Below are positions 25,456-33,741 of a DNA stretch of 47,709 bases, one piece after another. The translations under genes were made by a program, and so were the position numbers. Below the pieces are notes generated by a model, which was not told the origin of the DNA, did no database searches, and saw only the letters and a program-made list of their open reading frames with translations. Source of the DNA: Clostridiales bacterium. GTDB lineage: Bacteria > Bacillota > Clostridia > Oscillospirales > Acutalibacteraceae. Position 1 is the first letter of the stretch. Every line of letters starts with the position of its first letter. The stretch lies in NCBI GenBank assembly GCA_012839185.1, contig DUNU01000017.1:1-47709 (forward strand). The letters run 5' to 3'.

Positions 25456-26620
25456 CAGATTTTTAAAGTCGTATATTGAAAGCGAACCCCGACTTTCGAA
25501 TATTGCAGTTGTCGGAGAAATCTCCAATTTTAAACACTATATTCAGACGGGACATATGTATTTTTCGCTTAAGGACGAAGAATCTCAAATCTCGGCGGTA
25601 ATGTTCAATTACAGTGCGGCGACATTAAAATTCAAACCCGAAAACGGAATGAAGGTCATTGCGACGGGCAAAGTGTCTGTTTATGAAAAAAACGGAAACT
25701 ATCAACTCTATGTCTCAAAAATGGAGCCGGACGGAACGGGTGCTTTGCAAATTGCATATGAACAGCTTAAAAAGAAACTCGCCGAGGAAGGTCTTTTTGA
25801 TGAGACAAGAAAACGACCTATTCCCCGTTTTCCTCAAAAAATCGGAGTAATTACAAGTCCTCAGGGTGCTGCAGTTAAAGATATTTTTAATGTTTTAGGC
25901 AGACGCTATCCGCAGGCTGAAATAGTATTTTGCCCCGCCCTTGTGCAAGGAGATACCGCTGCTCCCTCTCTGATTTCAGCACTAAAAAAACTTAATTCTT
26001 TTGATGATATTGACACAATTATAATCGGTCGCGGCGGCGGCTCAATGGAAGATTTATGGTGCTTTAACGATGAAAATTTGGTGCGTGAAATTGCTGCTTC
26101 AAAAATTCCCGTTATAAGTGCCGTCGGACATGAAACCGACTTTTCACTTTCCGATTTTGCAGCGGATTTAAGGGCTGCAACTCCCTCTGCGGCAGCTGAA
26201 CTTGCCGTTCCGGATATTATTGAACTTCGTGAAAATGTTATAAGTTTATATTTAAGACTTCAGCACTTATATAAAACTTACATTTCAAATGAAGAATTGA
26301 AAATCGGTAATTTCTCCGCAAGAGTAAGCCAAACGGGGATATTACAATATATTTCCATACGCGAAAATGATATAAATAATCTGATGATACGACTTGATTT
26401 TGCATCACAGCGAAAATTTGATGAATGTGAAAACCAATTTTCCGCACTTGTTACACGACTTGATGCGATTAGTCCCTTAAAGACGATGAAAAGAGGTTAT
26501 TCTTTAGCCACGATTGATGACAAAATAATTAAATCGACTAAGGGAATTAAAATCGGAGATGTGATAAATCTCAGTTTGTCAAAAGGCAAATTGGATTGCG
26601 AGGTAATCAAAATTGACTGA
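25421..26620 (+). CDS. xseA: Exodeoxyribonuclease VII large subunit
   Basis: This is the catalytic subunit of ExoVII, which degrades single-stranded DNA together with several XseB chains. It is 399 residues, the normal length. The N-terminal OB-fold begins ITVSQLNRFLKSYIE and continues with VVGEISNF; the catalytic core has PQKIGVITSPQGAAVKD, IIGRGGGSMEDLW and VISAVGHETDFSLSDFAADLRA (seen in parts); the helical C-terminal arm follows. The ATG at 25421 matches the family start and lies inside the end of the TsaD-like gene. Its ribosome site is weak, suggesting coupling. Confidence 0.96.
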   Translation: MIKQNITVSQLNRFLKSYIESEPRLSNIAVVGEISNFKHYIQTGHMYFSLKDEESQISAVMFNYSAATLKFKPENGMKVIATGKVSVYEKNGNYQLYVSKMEPDGTGALQIAYEQLKKKLAEEGLFDETRKRPIPRFPQKIGVITSPQGAAVKDIFNVLGRRYPQAEIVFCPALVQGDTAAPSLISALKKLNSFDDIDTIIIGRGGGSMEDLWCFNDENLVREIAASKIPVISAVGHETDFSLSDFAADLRAATPSAAAELAVPDIIELRENVISLYLRLQHLYKTYISNEELKIGNFSARVSQTGILQYISIRENDINNLMIRLDFASQRKFDECENQFSALVTRLDAISPLKTMKRGYSLATIDDKIIKSTKGIKIGDVINLSLSKGKLDCEVIKID

Positions 26621-26795
26621 AAAAATGACTTATGAACAGGCAGTAAAAGAACTGCAGAAAATAGTTGAAAAACTCGAAAAGGGCAATGTGCCGCTTGATG
26701 ATACAGTGAAATTATACGAACAAGGCATAAAATTATCTGCTTTTTGCTCAAAGAAATTAGCTGATTGCAAGCAGAAAATTACTGAGATTGAATAG
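26613..26795 (+). CDS. xseB: Exodeoxyribonuclease VII small subunit
   Basis: This 60-residue helical-hairpin protein wraps around XseA in ExoVII. The motif MTYEQAVKELQKIVEKLE followed by NVPLDDTVKLYEQG is diagnostic. The start is TTG at 26613, which overlaps the xseA stop and has GAGG 9 bases upstream; an ATG at 26625 is in frame but has no ribosome site. Confidence 0.95.
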   Translation: MTEKMTYEQAVKELQKIVEKLEKGNVPLDDTVKLYEQGIKLSAFCSKKLADCKQKITEIE

Positions 26796-26802
26796 GTGCA
26801 AA

Positions 26803-27669
26803 ATGAAATTAGATGATATAAAAACAAGAATAGATGAAGCTGTTATTGAATATTTGCCCATTGTTGACGAAGACCATTCTTATATCGTTGACATTATGAA
26901 ATATTCACTTGAAAACGGCGGAAAGAGAATTCGTCCCTATCTTTGTTTAGCTTTTTGTGCCATGTGTGGCGGAGATCCCAATAAGGCGATACCCTTCGCC
27001 GTTGCACTTGAATACATACACACTTATTCGCTAATTCACGACGATTTGCCTTGTATGGATGATGACGATATGAGAAGAGGCAAACCATCGGCACATAAAA
27101 AATTCGGTGAAGCAAATGCACTTTTGGCAGGCGATGCACTTTTAACGCATGCATTCGGAACAATAACAAGAAGTCCTCTGCCTCCTACAATTAAAATTTA
27201 CGCCATATCCGCTCTGTCCGCTTTTGCCGGCGTTGACGGAATGATTGGCGGACAGTATATGGATCTGCTTAACGAAACGAGAGATGCAGATTTAGTAAAA
27301 TTACTCATGACTGACAACTTAAAGACAGGTGCATTGATTAAAGCAGCCTGCACATTAGGTTGTTATGCCGCAGATGCCACTCCCGATGAAATTGAAGCGG
27401 CTCAGGAATATGCCGAAAATTTGGGAATTGCTTTCCAGATTCAGGATGATATTCTTGATGTTACAGCTACAAGCGAAGAGTTGGGCAAGCCTGCACAAAG
27501 TGATATAAAAAATGAGAAAAGCACTTATGTTTCAGTGCTTGGTCTTGAAGATGCAAAAGCTGCTGTATATAACTATACAATTGCGGCTGTTGACGCTCTT
27601 TCAATCTGGGGAGAGCGTGCAAATGATTTGATTGAATTTTCAAATATACTTATTGACAGGAAAAACTGA
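26803..27669 (+). CDS. ispA: Polyprenyl (farnesyl/geranyl) diphosphate synthase
   Basis: This condenses IPP with DMAPP/GPP to make FPP, the precursor of undecaprenyl phosphate and quinones. It is 288 residues, the normal length. The first Asp-rich motif is DDLPCMDDDDMRRGKP, the second is DDILD in AFQIQDDILDVT, and GGKRIRPYL lies near residue 43. The ATG at 26803 follows an AGGTG ribosome site. Its neighbour dxs provides the start of the MEP pathway, so the two genes encode the first and a late step of isoprenoid synthesis. Confidence 0.96.
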   Translation: MKLDDIKTRIDEAVIEYLPIVDEDHSYIVDIMKYSLENGGKRIRPYLCLAFCAMCGGDPNKAIPFAVALEYIHTYSLIHDDLPCMDDDDMRRGKPSAHKKFGEANALLAGDALLTHAFGTITRSPLPPTIKIYAISALSAFAGVDGMIGGQYMDLLNETRDADLVKLLMTDNLKTGALIKAACTLGCYAADATPDEIEAAQEYAENLGIAFQIQDDILDVTATSEELGKPAQSDIKNEKSTYVSVLGLEDAKAAVYNYTIAAVDALSIWGERANDLIEFSNILIDRKN

Positions 27670-29690
27670 TGGATGATTACAAATATCTGTCCAATATTCA
27701 ATCTCCTGATGATGTAAAGAAATTAAACAAAGACGAATTAAATATATTGGCAGATGAAATCAGGAAAGAACTTATAACGACTGTTTCCAAAACAGGCGGT
27801 CATCTTGCATCCAATTTGGGTGTGGTGGAGCTGACTGTTGCCTTGCATAAAGTATTTAATTCCCCTAATGATAAGATAGTTTGGGATGTAGGTCATCAAT
27901 CTTACGTCCACAAACTTTTAACGGGCAGATTTGAAGAGTTTGATACCCTTCGTCAGGAACATGGTTTATCGGGTTTTACCCGTCCTGATGAGAGCGAACA
28001 CGATATTTTCTTCAGCGGACACAGTTCGGTTGCTCTTTCTGCCGCTTTGGGTGTTGCCACAGCCAATAAAATTAAGGGCAAAAACGATTATACCATTGCA
28101 GTTGTCGGTGACGGTGCGTTTACCGGCGGTGAGGTATATGAAGCGATGAACAATGCCGGAAAAAGCAAGACAAAACTTATTGTAATATTCAATGACAACA
28201 ATATGTCTATCTCTCAAAATGTCGGTGCTTTAGCAAAATATTTCGCAAAAGTTCGCTCTAATCCTCGATATTTCCGCCTAAAAGCCCGCACAGAGAAAAT
28301 TATTAACTACATCCCCTTCGTCGGTGTAAAAATTTCAAATGCTATATTCAGATTAAAAACAAAAATTAAAAACCTGATATATAACAGTACAATATTTGAA
28401 GACTTGGGATTCAGATATATGGGTCCGATTTACGGTCATGATATACCCGCCCTTATTGATGCACTTGAAGGTGCAAAAGCTGCAAATATTCCCGTTATGC
28501 TTCATATTAAAACGGTTAAAGGCAAAGGTTATACTTTAGCCGAACAACATCCGAGTGAATTTCACGGTATATCTCAGTTTGATCCCGATACCGGTGAAAG
28601 AAAATCAAGCTCTCCCGACTATTCCGCCGCATTCGGTGATTATCTTGTTTCTGCCGCTTCAAATGATAAGCGAATTTGTGCCGTTACCGCGGCGATGGGA
28701 CTTAGTACCGGACTTAATAAATTTGCAGAAAAATTCCCGTCCCGTTTCTTTGATGTCGGTATTGCAGAACAACATGCCGTAACATTCTGTGCAGGTCTTT
28801 CCAGAGGTGGAATGGTGCCTGTATTTGCGGTATATTCTTCTTTCCTTCAACGTACCTATGACCAGATTGTTCACGACGGAACATTACAGAGATTACATAT
28901 GATACTTGCGATTGACCGTGCAGGTTTTGTCGGTGCAGACGGAGAAACGCATAATGGTCTTTTAGATGTAGCAATGCTCAATTCCATTCCGGAAACAACA
29001 ATTTATGCTCCTGCATCTTTTGCAGAAATGAGAAATTGTTTTTATAAGGCGTTATACAAAGAAAAAGGTCTTGTTGCTGTCCGTTATAACCGTGGCAGTG
29101 AGATAATGTTGCCGAATGATTTTGTAACATTATTCGGTGATTATGATATTTACGGCAATGATGAGCATCCCGTTTGTATAGTAACTTACGGACGCACATT
29201 TGCTTTTGCAGCTGCCGCACTAAAAGATTTGAGCAAAAAAGGTATAAATGCCTTTATCGTAAAATTAAATCGAATTAAACCCTTGCCGGATATTTTTGAT
29301 ATTGTAAATAGCAAATCTGTATTCTTTTTTGAAGAAGGACAGAAATTGGGCGGTATTGCCGAAACTCTCAGTGCAAATCTGTTAGAAAACGGATTTAAGG
29401 GAAAATATCTCATAAAAGCGGTTGATGATGAATTTGTAATGCATGCTGAAGTGTCAAGCCAGCTTCACGCATACGGACTTGATACCGAAGGTGTTATTGA
29501 TTTTATAAGTAAAAATACAAATATTGAGAAAAAGATGGATATTGAAGACGAGGAGTCTGACCAGACACCGATTCCTGAAACAGAAAATGCTATTGAAAAA
29601 TTACTCTGTTCGATTAATTCAAATCCCAATGATGCTCTTGATATTGACGTTGAGAGCAATATCGATGAAGCTAATGAAAAAAATATATAA
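27669..29690 (+). CDS. dxs: 1-deoxy-D-xylulose-5-phosphate synthase
   Basis: This thiamine-diphosphate enzyme joins pyruvate and glyceraldehyde 3-phosphate in the first step of the MEP isoprenoid pathway. At 673 residues it is about 50 longer than usual (about 620). The ThDP motif starts GDGAFTGGEVYEAMNNAG, with FNDNNMSI after it. The transketolase domain has DVGIAEQHAVTFCAGL and the YDQIVHD region. Homology ends near ASSQLHAYGLDTEGV-type sequence (SSQLHAYGLD), after which the last 55 or so residues are acidic and low in complexity. The ATG shares one base with the ispA stop. Confidence 0.97.
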   Translation: MDDYKYLSNIQSPDDVKKLNKDELNILADEIRKELITTVSKTGGHLASNLGVVELTVALHKVFNSPNDKIVWDVGHQSYVHKLLTGRFEEFDTLRQEHGLSGFTRPDESEHDIFFSGHSSVALSAALGVATANKIKGKNDYTIAVVGDGAFTGGEVYEAMNNAGKSKTKLIVIFNDNNMSISQNVGALAKYFAKVRSNPRYFRLKARTEKIINYIPFVGVKISNAIFRLKTKIKNLIYNSTIFEDLGFRYMGPIYGHDIPALIDALEGAKAANIPVMLHIKTVKGKGYTLAEQHPSEFHGISQFDPDTGERKSSSPDYSAAFGDYLVSAASNDKRICAVTAAMGLSTGLNKFAEKFPSRFFDVGIAEQHAVTFCAGLSRGGMVPVFAVYSSFLQRTYDQIVHDGTLQRLHMILAIDRAGFVGADGETHNGLLDVAMLNSIPETTIYAPASFAEMRNCFYKALYKEKGLVAVRYNRGSEIMLPNDFVTLFGDYDIYGNDEHPVCIVTYGRTFAFAAAALKDLSKKGINAFIVKLNRIKPLPDIFDIVNSKSVFFFEEGQKLGGIAETLSANLLENGFKGKYLIKAVDDEFVMHAEVSSQLHAYGLDTEGVIDFISKNTNIEKKMDIEDEESDQTPIPETENAIEKLLCSINSNPNDALDIDVESNIDEANEKNI

Positions 29691-29702
29691 AAGGAGATAC
29701 TT

Positions 29703-31205
29703 ATGATTATTTTCCGCCGAATCATTTGTTTGTTGTTGGCTATGCTTGACATTTATTTGTACCCGAACACAAATAAGCATTTTTTCATCAACAAAGCAAA
29801 TATCGAGTTACATGTCAATGCCTGCGAGGAATATCAGGAAATTACGGGCTTTGGTGCTTCCGCTTGTTGGTGGTCGCAAAATTGCGGTAATTCGGAATAT
29901 GCCGACGAGGTTGCACAAAAACTTTATTCAAAAGACGGACTTGCTCTGAATGTTTACAGATACAATATCGGTGCAGGCGAAAAAGACAATCCCAATTCAC
30001 GTATCGGTCGCTGGCGAGCAACAGAAAGTTTTTACTATCTTAATGAGGAAACGGGTGAATATGAATACGACTTCTCACGTGATGCAGCTGCTCAAAATAT
30101 GTTAGACAAATGTCTTGCCTTAGGTTGCATTGACACAGTTGTTCTCTTTGCCAATTCTCCGCATTTTTCAATGACCGTCTCCGGTCAGGCATCGGGCGGT
30201 TTGGAGGATTATGTATCAAACCTTCCTCCTGAAAATTATGAGGCTTATGCTGACTATTTCCTGACTATTACGAGATATTTCCTTGATAAAGGTGTGCCTG
30301 TAAAGTACATAAGTCCCGTAAATGAACCTCAGTGGAGCTGGGGCGGCGGTTGGGTAAGTCAAGAGGGCTGCCATTATGAAAAAGATGAGCTTATTGAGCT
30401 TTATCGCGTGTTTGCAAGAAAAATAAAGGCAAGCGGGCTTGATGTAAAACTTTCAGGTCCCGAAAGCGGTCAGCTCGGTTGGCTTAATGATGAATATTTT
30501 GCCGATATGTATAAAGACCCCGAAATTCGTGAAGTTCTCGGCAATTTCTCATATCACAGCTATTGGATTGACGGCAATCTGAAAATAAAATCCGATTTCG
30601 GTGATTTGGTTACTCGTGAATATTCCGATATGGAAATTATAATGAGTGAATGGTGTGAACTTCCCTGCACTCATGCCATTGATGACTTTGAAGGTGCAAT
30701 GATAATGGCAAAGACGATATATTCCGATATTGTCGAATCAAATGCAAATTCTTGGTCTGCCTGGGTTGGTGTCAACGATTATGGAATAAACGCAGAGGGC
30801 AAGAAAATTTCTGACGGTCTTTTAGTTGCCAACCAGAGCTTCACAGAATTAAGCACGGCAATGAGATATTATGCACTTAAACACTACTCACGTTTTATTC
30901 CCGACGGCTCTGTTCGTATCGGTGTAAGCAATGCAATTAAAGATGGTTACGGCAATTGGGATGCGGGTACTTATCAACAATATCTCTATTATTCCGCATA
31001 CAAAACACCCGAAGGAAAATATGTTATCGTCGCAATAAATGAGGGCGAAGACAGAAAGCTTTCAATCAATATTCCGCATGTTGTTACAAAGATGAAAGTT
31101 GTAACCTCTACAGCTGAAGAACAGTTTAAAACTGTGGTTGACGGTTGTATTAAACGATATATCGACATGCCCCAAAACAGTATCATAACCGTTGTACTTG
31201 ATTAG
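29703..31205 (+). CDS. Glycoside hydrolase family 30-type protein
   Basis: This 500-residue clan GH-A protein resembles GH30 enzymes such as endo-beta-1,6-galactanases. A hydrophobic N-terminus (about residues 3-20) looks like a signal peptide or anchor. The catalytic domain begins near EITGFGASACWWSQ. The acid/base Glu is E208 in SPVNEPQW and the probable nucleophile is E316 in IMSEWCELP. A small beta-rich C-terminal domain ends the chain. The substrate is likely a beta-linked galactan, glucan or related polymer; it cannot be set from sequence alone. AAGGAG precedes the start. Its place between dxs and nadK is where Firmicutes usually carry tlyA. No dockerin is attached. Confidence 0.85.
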   Translation: MIIFRRIICLLLAMLDIYLYPNTNKHFFINKANIELHVNACEEYQEITGFGASACWWSQNCGNSEYADEVAQKLYSKDGLALNVYRYNIGAGEKDNPNSRIGRWRATESFYYLNEETGEYEYDFSRDAAAQNMLDKCLALGCIDTVVLFANSPHFSMTVSGQASGGLEDYVSNLPPENYEAYADYFLTITRYFLDKGVPVKYISPVNEPQWSWGGGWVSQEGCHYEKDELIELYRVFARKIKASGLDVKLSGPESGQLGWLNDEYFADMYKDPEIREVLGNFSYHSYWIDGNLKIKSDFGDLVTREYSDMEIIMSEWCELPCTHAIDDFEGAMIMAKTIYSDIVESNANSWSAWVGVNDYGINAEGKKISDGLLVANQSFTELSTAMRYYALKHYSRFIPDGSVRIGVSNAIKDGYGNWDAGTYQQYLYYSAYKTPEGKYVIVAINEGEDRKLSINIPHVVTKMKVVTSTAEEQFKTVVDGCIKRYIDMPQNSIITVVLD

Positions 31206-31214
31206 GAGTTTGAT

Positions 31215-32036
31215 ATGAAAGTATTGATTAAACCGAATCCTACAAGACAAGTTTCACTTGAAGTTTCTGCAAGAGTTGCAGAAACATTAAAAAAACTCGG
31301 AATTGAATATATTTACTACGATGAGACAAATCTTCGAAATTCAAATAATATTCACCATTTAATTGATGATTCTGATTTTGTTCTTGCAGTTGGCGGCGAC
31401 GGCTCAATTACTCGTACTGCAAAACTTGCTGCTGTTCATAATAAACCTATTTTAGGTATAAATGCAGGAAATGTTGCATTTATGGCAGGTCTGGAAGGAA
31501 ATGAACTTTCCCTGTTATCAAAGCTCATTGACGGTGATTATGAAATTGACAGCCGTATGCTGCTTGACGTAACAGTAGAGGAAAAAGATAATGTAACAAA
31601 ATATTCTTGTCTTAATGACGTTGTTTTTGCAAGAGGACAGGATGTAAGAATTATTGAAGCACTTGTTGATTGTGACGGCTATCGTGTAGGAACTTATCGT
31701 GCTGACGGTGTAATTTTCGCAACGCCCACAGGTTCAACGGCATACTCGCTCTCAGCAGGCGGTCCCATTGTCGAGCCCGGACTTGAATGTATAATGCTTT
31801 CCCCCATCTGTCCCTATACAATAAGCTCAAGACCAATCATTTTCGGCTGTCACAGCAAACTGGAAATTTCCTGCACAAATTACAATAAGCAAACCGTGTT
31901 TTCGTGCGACGGCGAACCTCCGATTGATTTTCATACCACTGCTCGTGCATATATTCAAAAATCTCCTTATCATGCTGAATTTGTACGTATTAAAAGCGAG
32001 AAGTTTTGGGATATCCTTATCAATAAAATACATTGA
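31215..32036 (+). CDS. nadK: NAD kinase
   Basis: This phosphorylates NAD to NADP. It is 273 residues, the normal length. The diagnostic GGDGSITRTA is near residue 60, followed by GINAGNVAFMA and the TPTGSTAYSLSAGGPIVEP stretch. AGGAG lies 7 bases before the ATG. It is 9 bases after the GH30 gene and is the last gene of the nusB-nadK cluster, ending with a terminator. argR and recN, which often follow in Firmicutes, are absent. Confidence 0.96.
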   Translation: MKVLIKPNPTRQVSLEVSARVAETLKKLGIEYIYYDETNLRNSNNIHHLIDDSDFVLAVGGDGSITRTAKLAAVHNKPILGINAGNVAFMAGLEGNELSLLSKLIDGDYEIDSRMLLDVTVEEKDNVTKYSCLNDVVFARGQDVRIIEALVDCDGYRVGTYRADGVIFATPTGSTAYSLSAGGPIVEPGLECIMLSPICPYTISSRPIIFGCHSKLEISCTNYNKQTVFSCDGEPPIDFHTTARAYIQKSPYHAEFVRIKSEKFWDILINKIH

Positions 32037-32078
32037 TATGCAAGCAAAACAATAGTCAATCATTCGCTTATAATCTTA

Positions 32079-32106
32079 ACAGCTCTCAAAGAGGGCTGTT
32101 CTTTTA
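32079..32106 (+). terminator. Terminator after nadK
   Basis: ACAGCTCTC (32079-32087) pairs with GAGGGCTGT (32091-32099) with one G-U pair, then TTCTTTT. Confidence 0.85.
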
Positions 32107-32132
32107 AATTTATTTGATTTTCTATAAAAATA

Positions 32133-32161
32133 TTGATTTTTATATAACTTTGTGTTATAAT
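32133..32161 (+). promoter_or_regulatory. Sigma-A promoter of the extracellular/carbohydrate cluster
   Basis: TTGATT (32133-32138), a 17-base spacer and TATAAT (32156-32161), 29 bases before the start at 32191. Confidence 0.85.
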
Positions 32162-32190
32162 CAAACTTGAGATAATAGGAGTGGAATTTA

Positions 32191-33741
32191 ATGATTAACA
32201 AGCGATTAAAGATTGGCTTTAATACTAATGACCTTCGTGTTTTATCCAAAGACGAGGAGTTTGCCGTAATTGCAACGGCAGCCAAAGATTTGGATTTCAT
32301 AGTCTGTCACACCGACAATATCACTGACTTGGACACAGCCATCAAAAGAGCAAAAGAAATTGCAGAGATTACAGATAAATATAAGCTTAAATTTGTTGCA
32401 AATTTTGAGTGGCAGAACTTTAATCACGGGAAAGATTTGACCGGCTCTTATCTTAATGTCAATCATGCTGACGGCACTCACAGATTGGAAGTGCATCCCG
32501 ATTTCGTCAAGGCACTTAACAGCAAGAACACTCTTATCGGTCTTATGTATGACGAATTTGAACACACAATAATCAATCGGAATATCTCTATCGCAATGGA
32601 AAGCAGGTTCAAAACAGATCTTCCGGTTTTTCCTGTTCCGGATACAAAAGACCCCATTGAGCAGGGAGAAATTTTAGAAACTCAACTTAATGAATATATA
32701 GAAAACGCAAAAGTAAAGCATGGGGATATGCTCTTTTTGGGTGAACATGTGTTCCCCGTCTTATACCACAAATTTGCTACAAGCGGGATAACGCCCAACT
32801 TCAAATCGCAGAAAGAAGGCATTTCAAATATTCAATTCTCCATTGCCGCAGGAGCTACACTTCAATATAACAAACCCCTTTTCAATTGCGTTGACATGTG
32901 GTTTATGCTTAAACATCCCGGTCATGATGCGAATGAGATGTATAACAATCTGAAATTTGCTTACTATGCCGGCGTAAATTACGTCTATGTTGAGACATCC
33001 AACCCGTTTTTTGACAAAACAGGCGAGACTAAACACCTGAATGAAAACGGTCGGGCTTTTATCAGATTTGCAAATGAATATGCAAATAACGAAAGAGATT
33101 ATGACATTCAGGATTATCATCCTGAAATTGCTATAATCCGAATGGATGATACTTATTGGGGACAAGGCTCTGTTCCGCTTCCCTGGAGAAATAATCTCTT
33201 TGGCAATGATAAGGTCAAACCTGACTATAAAGCTAAAGAATGGCTTGAAGTATTTCATCTCTTATCTCACGGCGAAGTGCCCAAAAGTTCTTTTACATGG
33301 AACAGAATCAATATTCAGGCACTAAGAAAACATCACTCATTCTGTACTCTTAATTCAACCGTCGTCTTTGATGATAAAGTGAAAAAAGAACAACTTGAAA
33401 GTGTAAAACTTGCATTTCTATGCGGATACAGAATAAGTGCTGATACTCTTAAAGCCGTTACCGAAATGGTAAAAGATAAGGGTATGGTCGTCGTTACATC
33501 AAAACGCTTTGCTCCCGATTATATTCTTTCGCAGGTTAAAGGGAAATATTGCGAAATTATTGACGGAAAAGGCAAATGGATAATTACAGACAGTTTTTCG
33601 TCAAACAAGCTTAAAAAAGCACTTGAAACCTATCTTGGTAAAAAAGGAGAAATCCGACTTACATTCAAGGACAGAGAGATCAAATTTAATATTTCAAAAG
33701 ACAAAAATTCGATTACTATAATTTCAGGAGATACTCAATGA
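32191..33741 (+). CDS. Uncharacterised TIM-barrel-like protein, possibly glycoside-hydrolase-like
   Basis: This 516-residue protein was not assigned to a family. It has no signal peptide or membrane helix, so it is probably cytoplasmic. About residues 1-330 alternate strand-like and helix-like segments as in a barrel enzyme, with acidic strand ends (YDEFEH near residue 120, FLGEHVFP near 185, VETSNPFF near 270) that could be catalytic carboxylates. The last 150 or so residues look like a small Rossmann-like domain, as in many family A-clan glycosidases, but this is inference. AGGAGTGG lies 8 bases before the ATG. It is coupled by an ATGA overlap to a secreted dockerin protein. Confidence 0.55.
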   Translation: MINKRLKIGFNTNDLRVLSKDEEFAVIATAAKDLDFIVCHTDNITDLDTAIKRAKEIAEITDKYKLKFVANFEWQNFNHGKDLTGSYLNVNHADGTHRLEVHPDFVKALNSKNTLIGLMYDEFEHTIINRNISIAMESRFKTDLPVFPVPDTKDPIEQGEILETQLNEYIENAKVKHGDMLFLGEHVFPVLYHKFATSGITPNFKSQKEGISNIQFSIAAGATLQYNKPLFNCVDMWFMLKHPGHDANEMYNNLKFAYYAGVNYVYVETSNPFFDKTGETKHLNENGRAFIRFANEYANNERDYDIQDYHPEIAIIRMDDTYWGQGSVPLPWRNNLFGNDKVKPDYKAKEWLEVFHLLSHGEVPKSSFTWNRINIQALRKHHSFCTLNSTVVFDDKVKKEQLESVKLAFLCGYRISADTLKAVTEMVKDKGMVVVTSKRFAPDYILSQVKGKYCEIIDGKGKWIITDSFSSNKLKKALETYLGKKGEIRLTFKDREIKFNISKDKNSITIISGDTQ

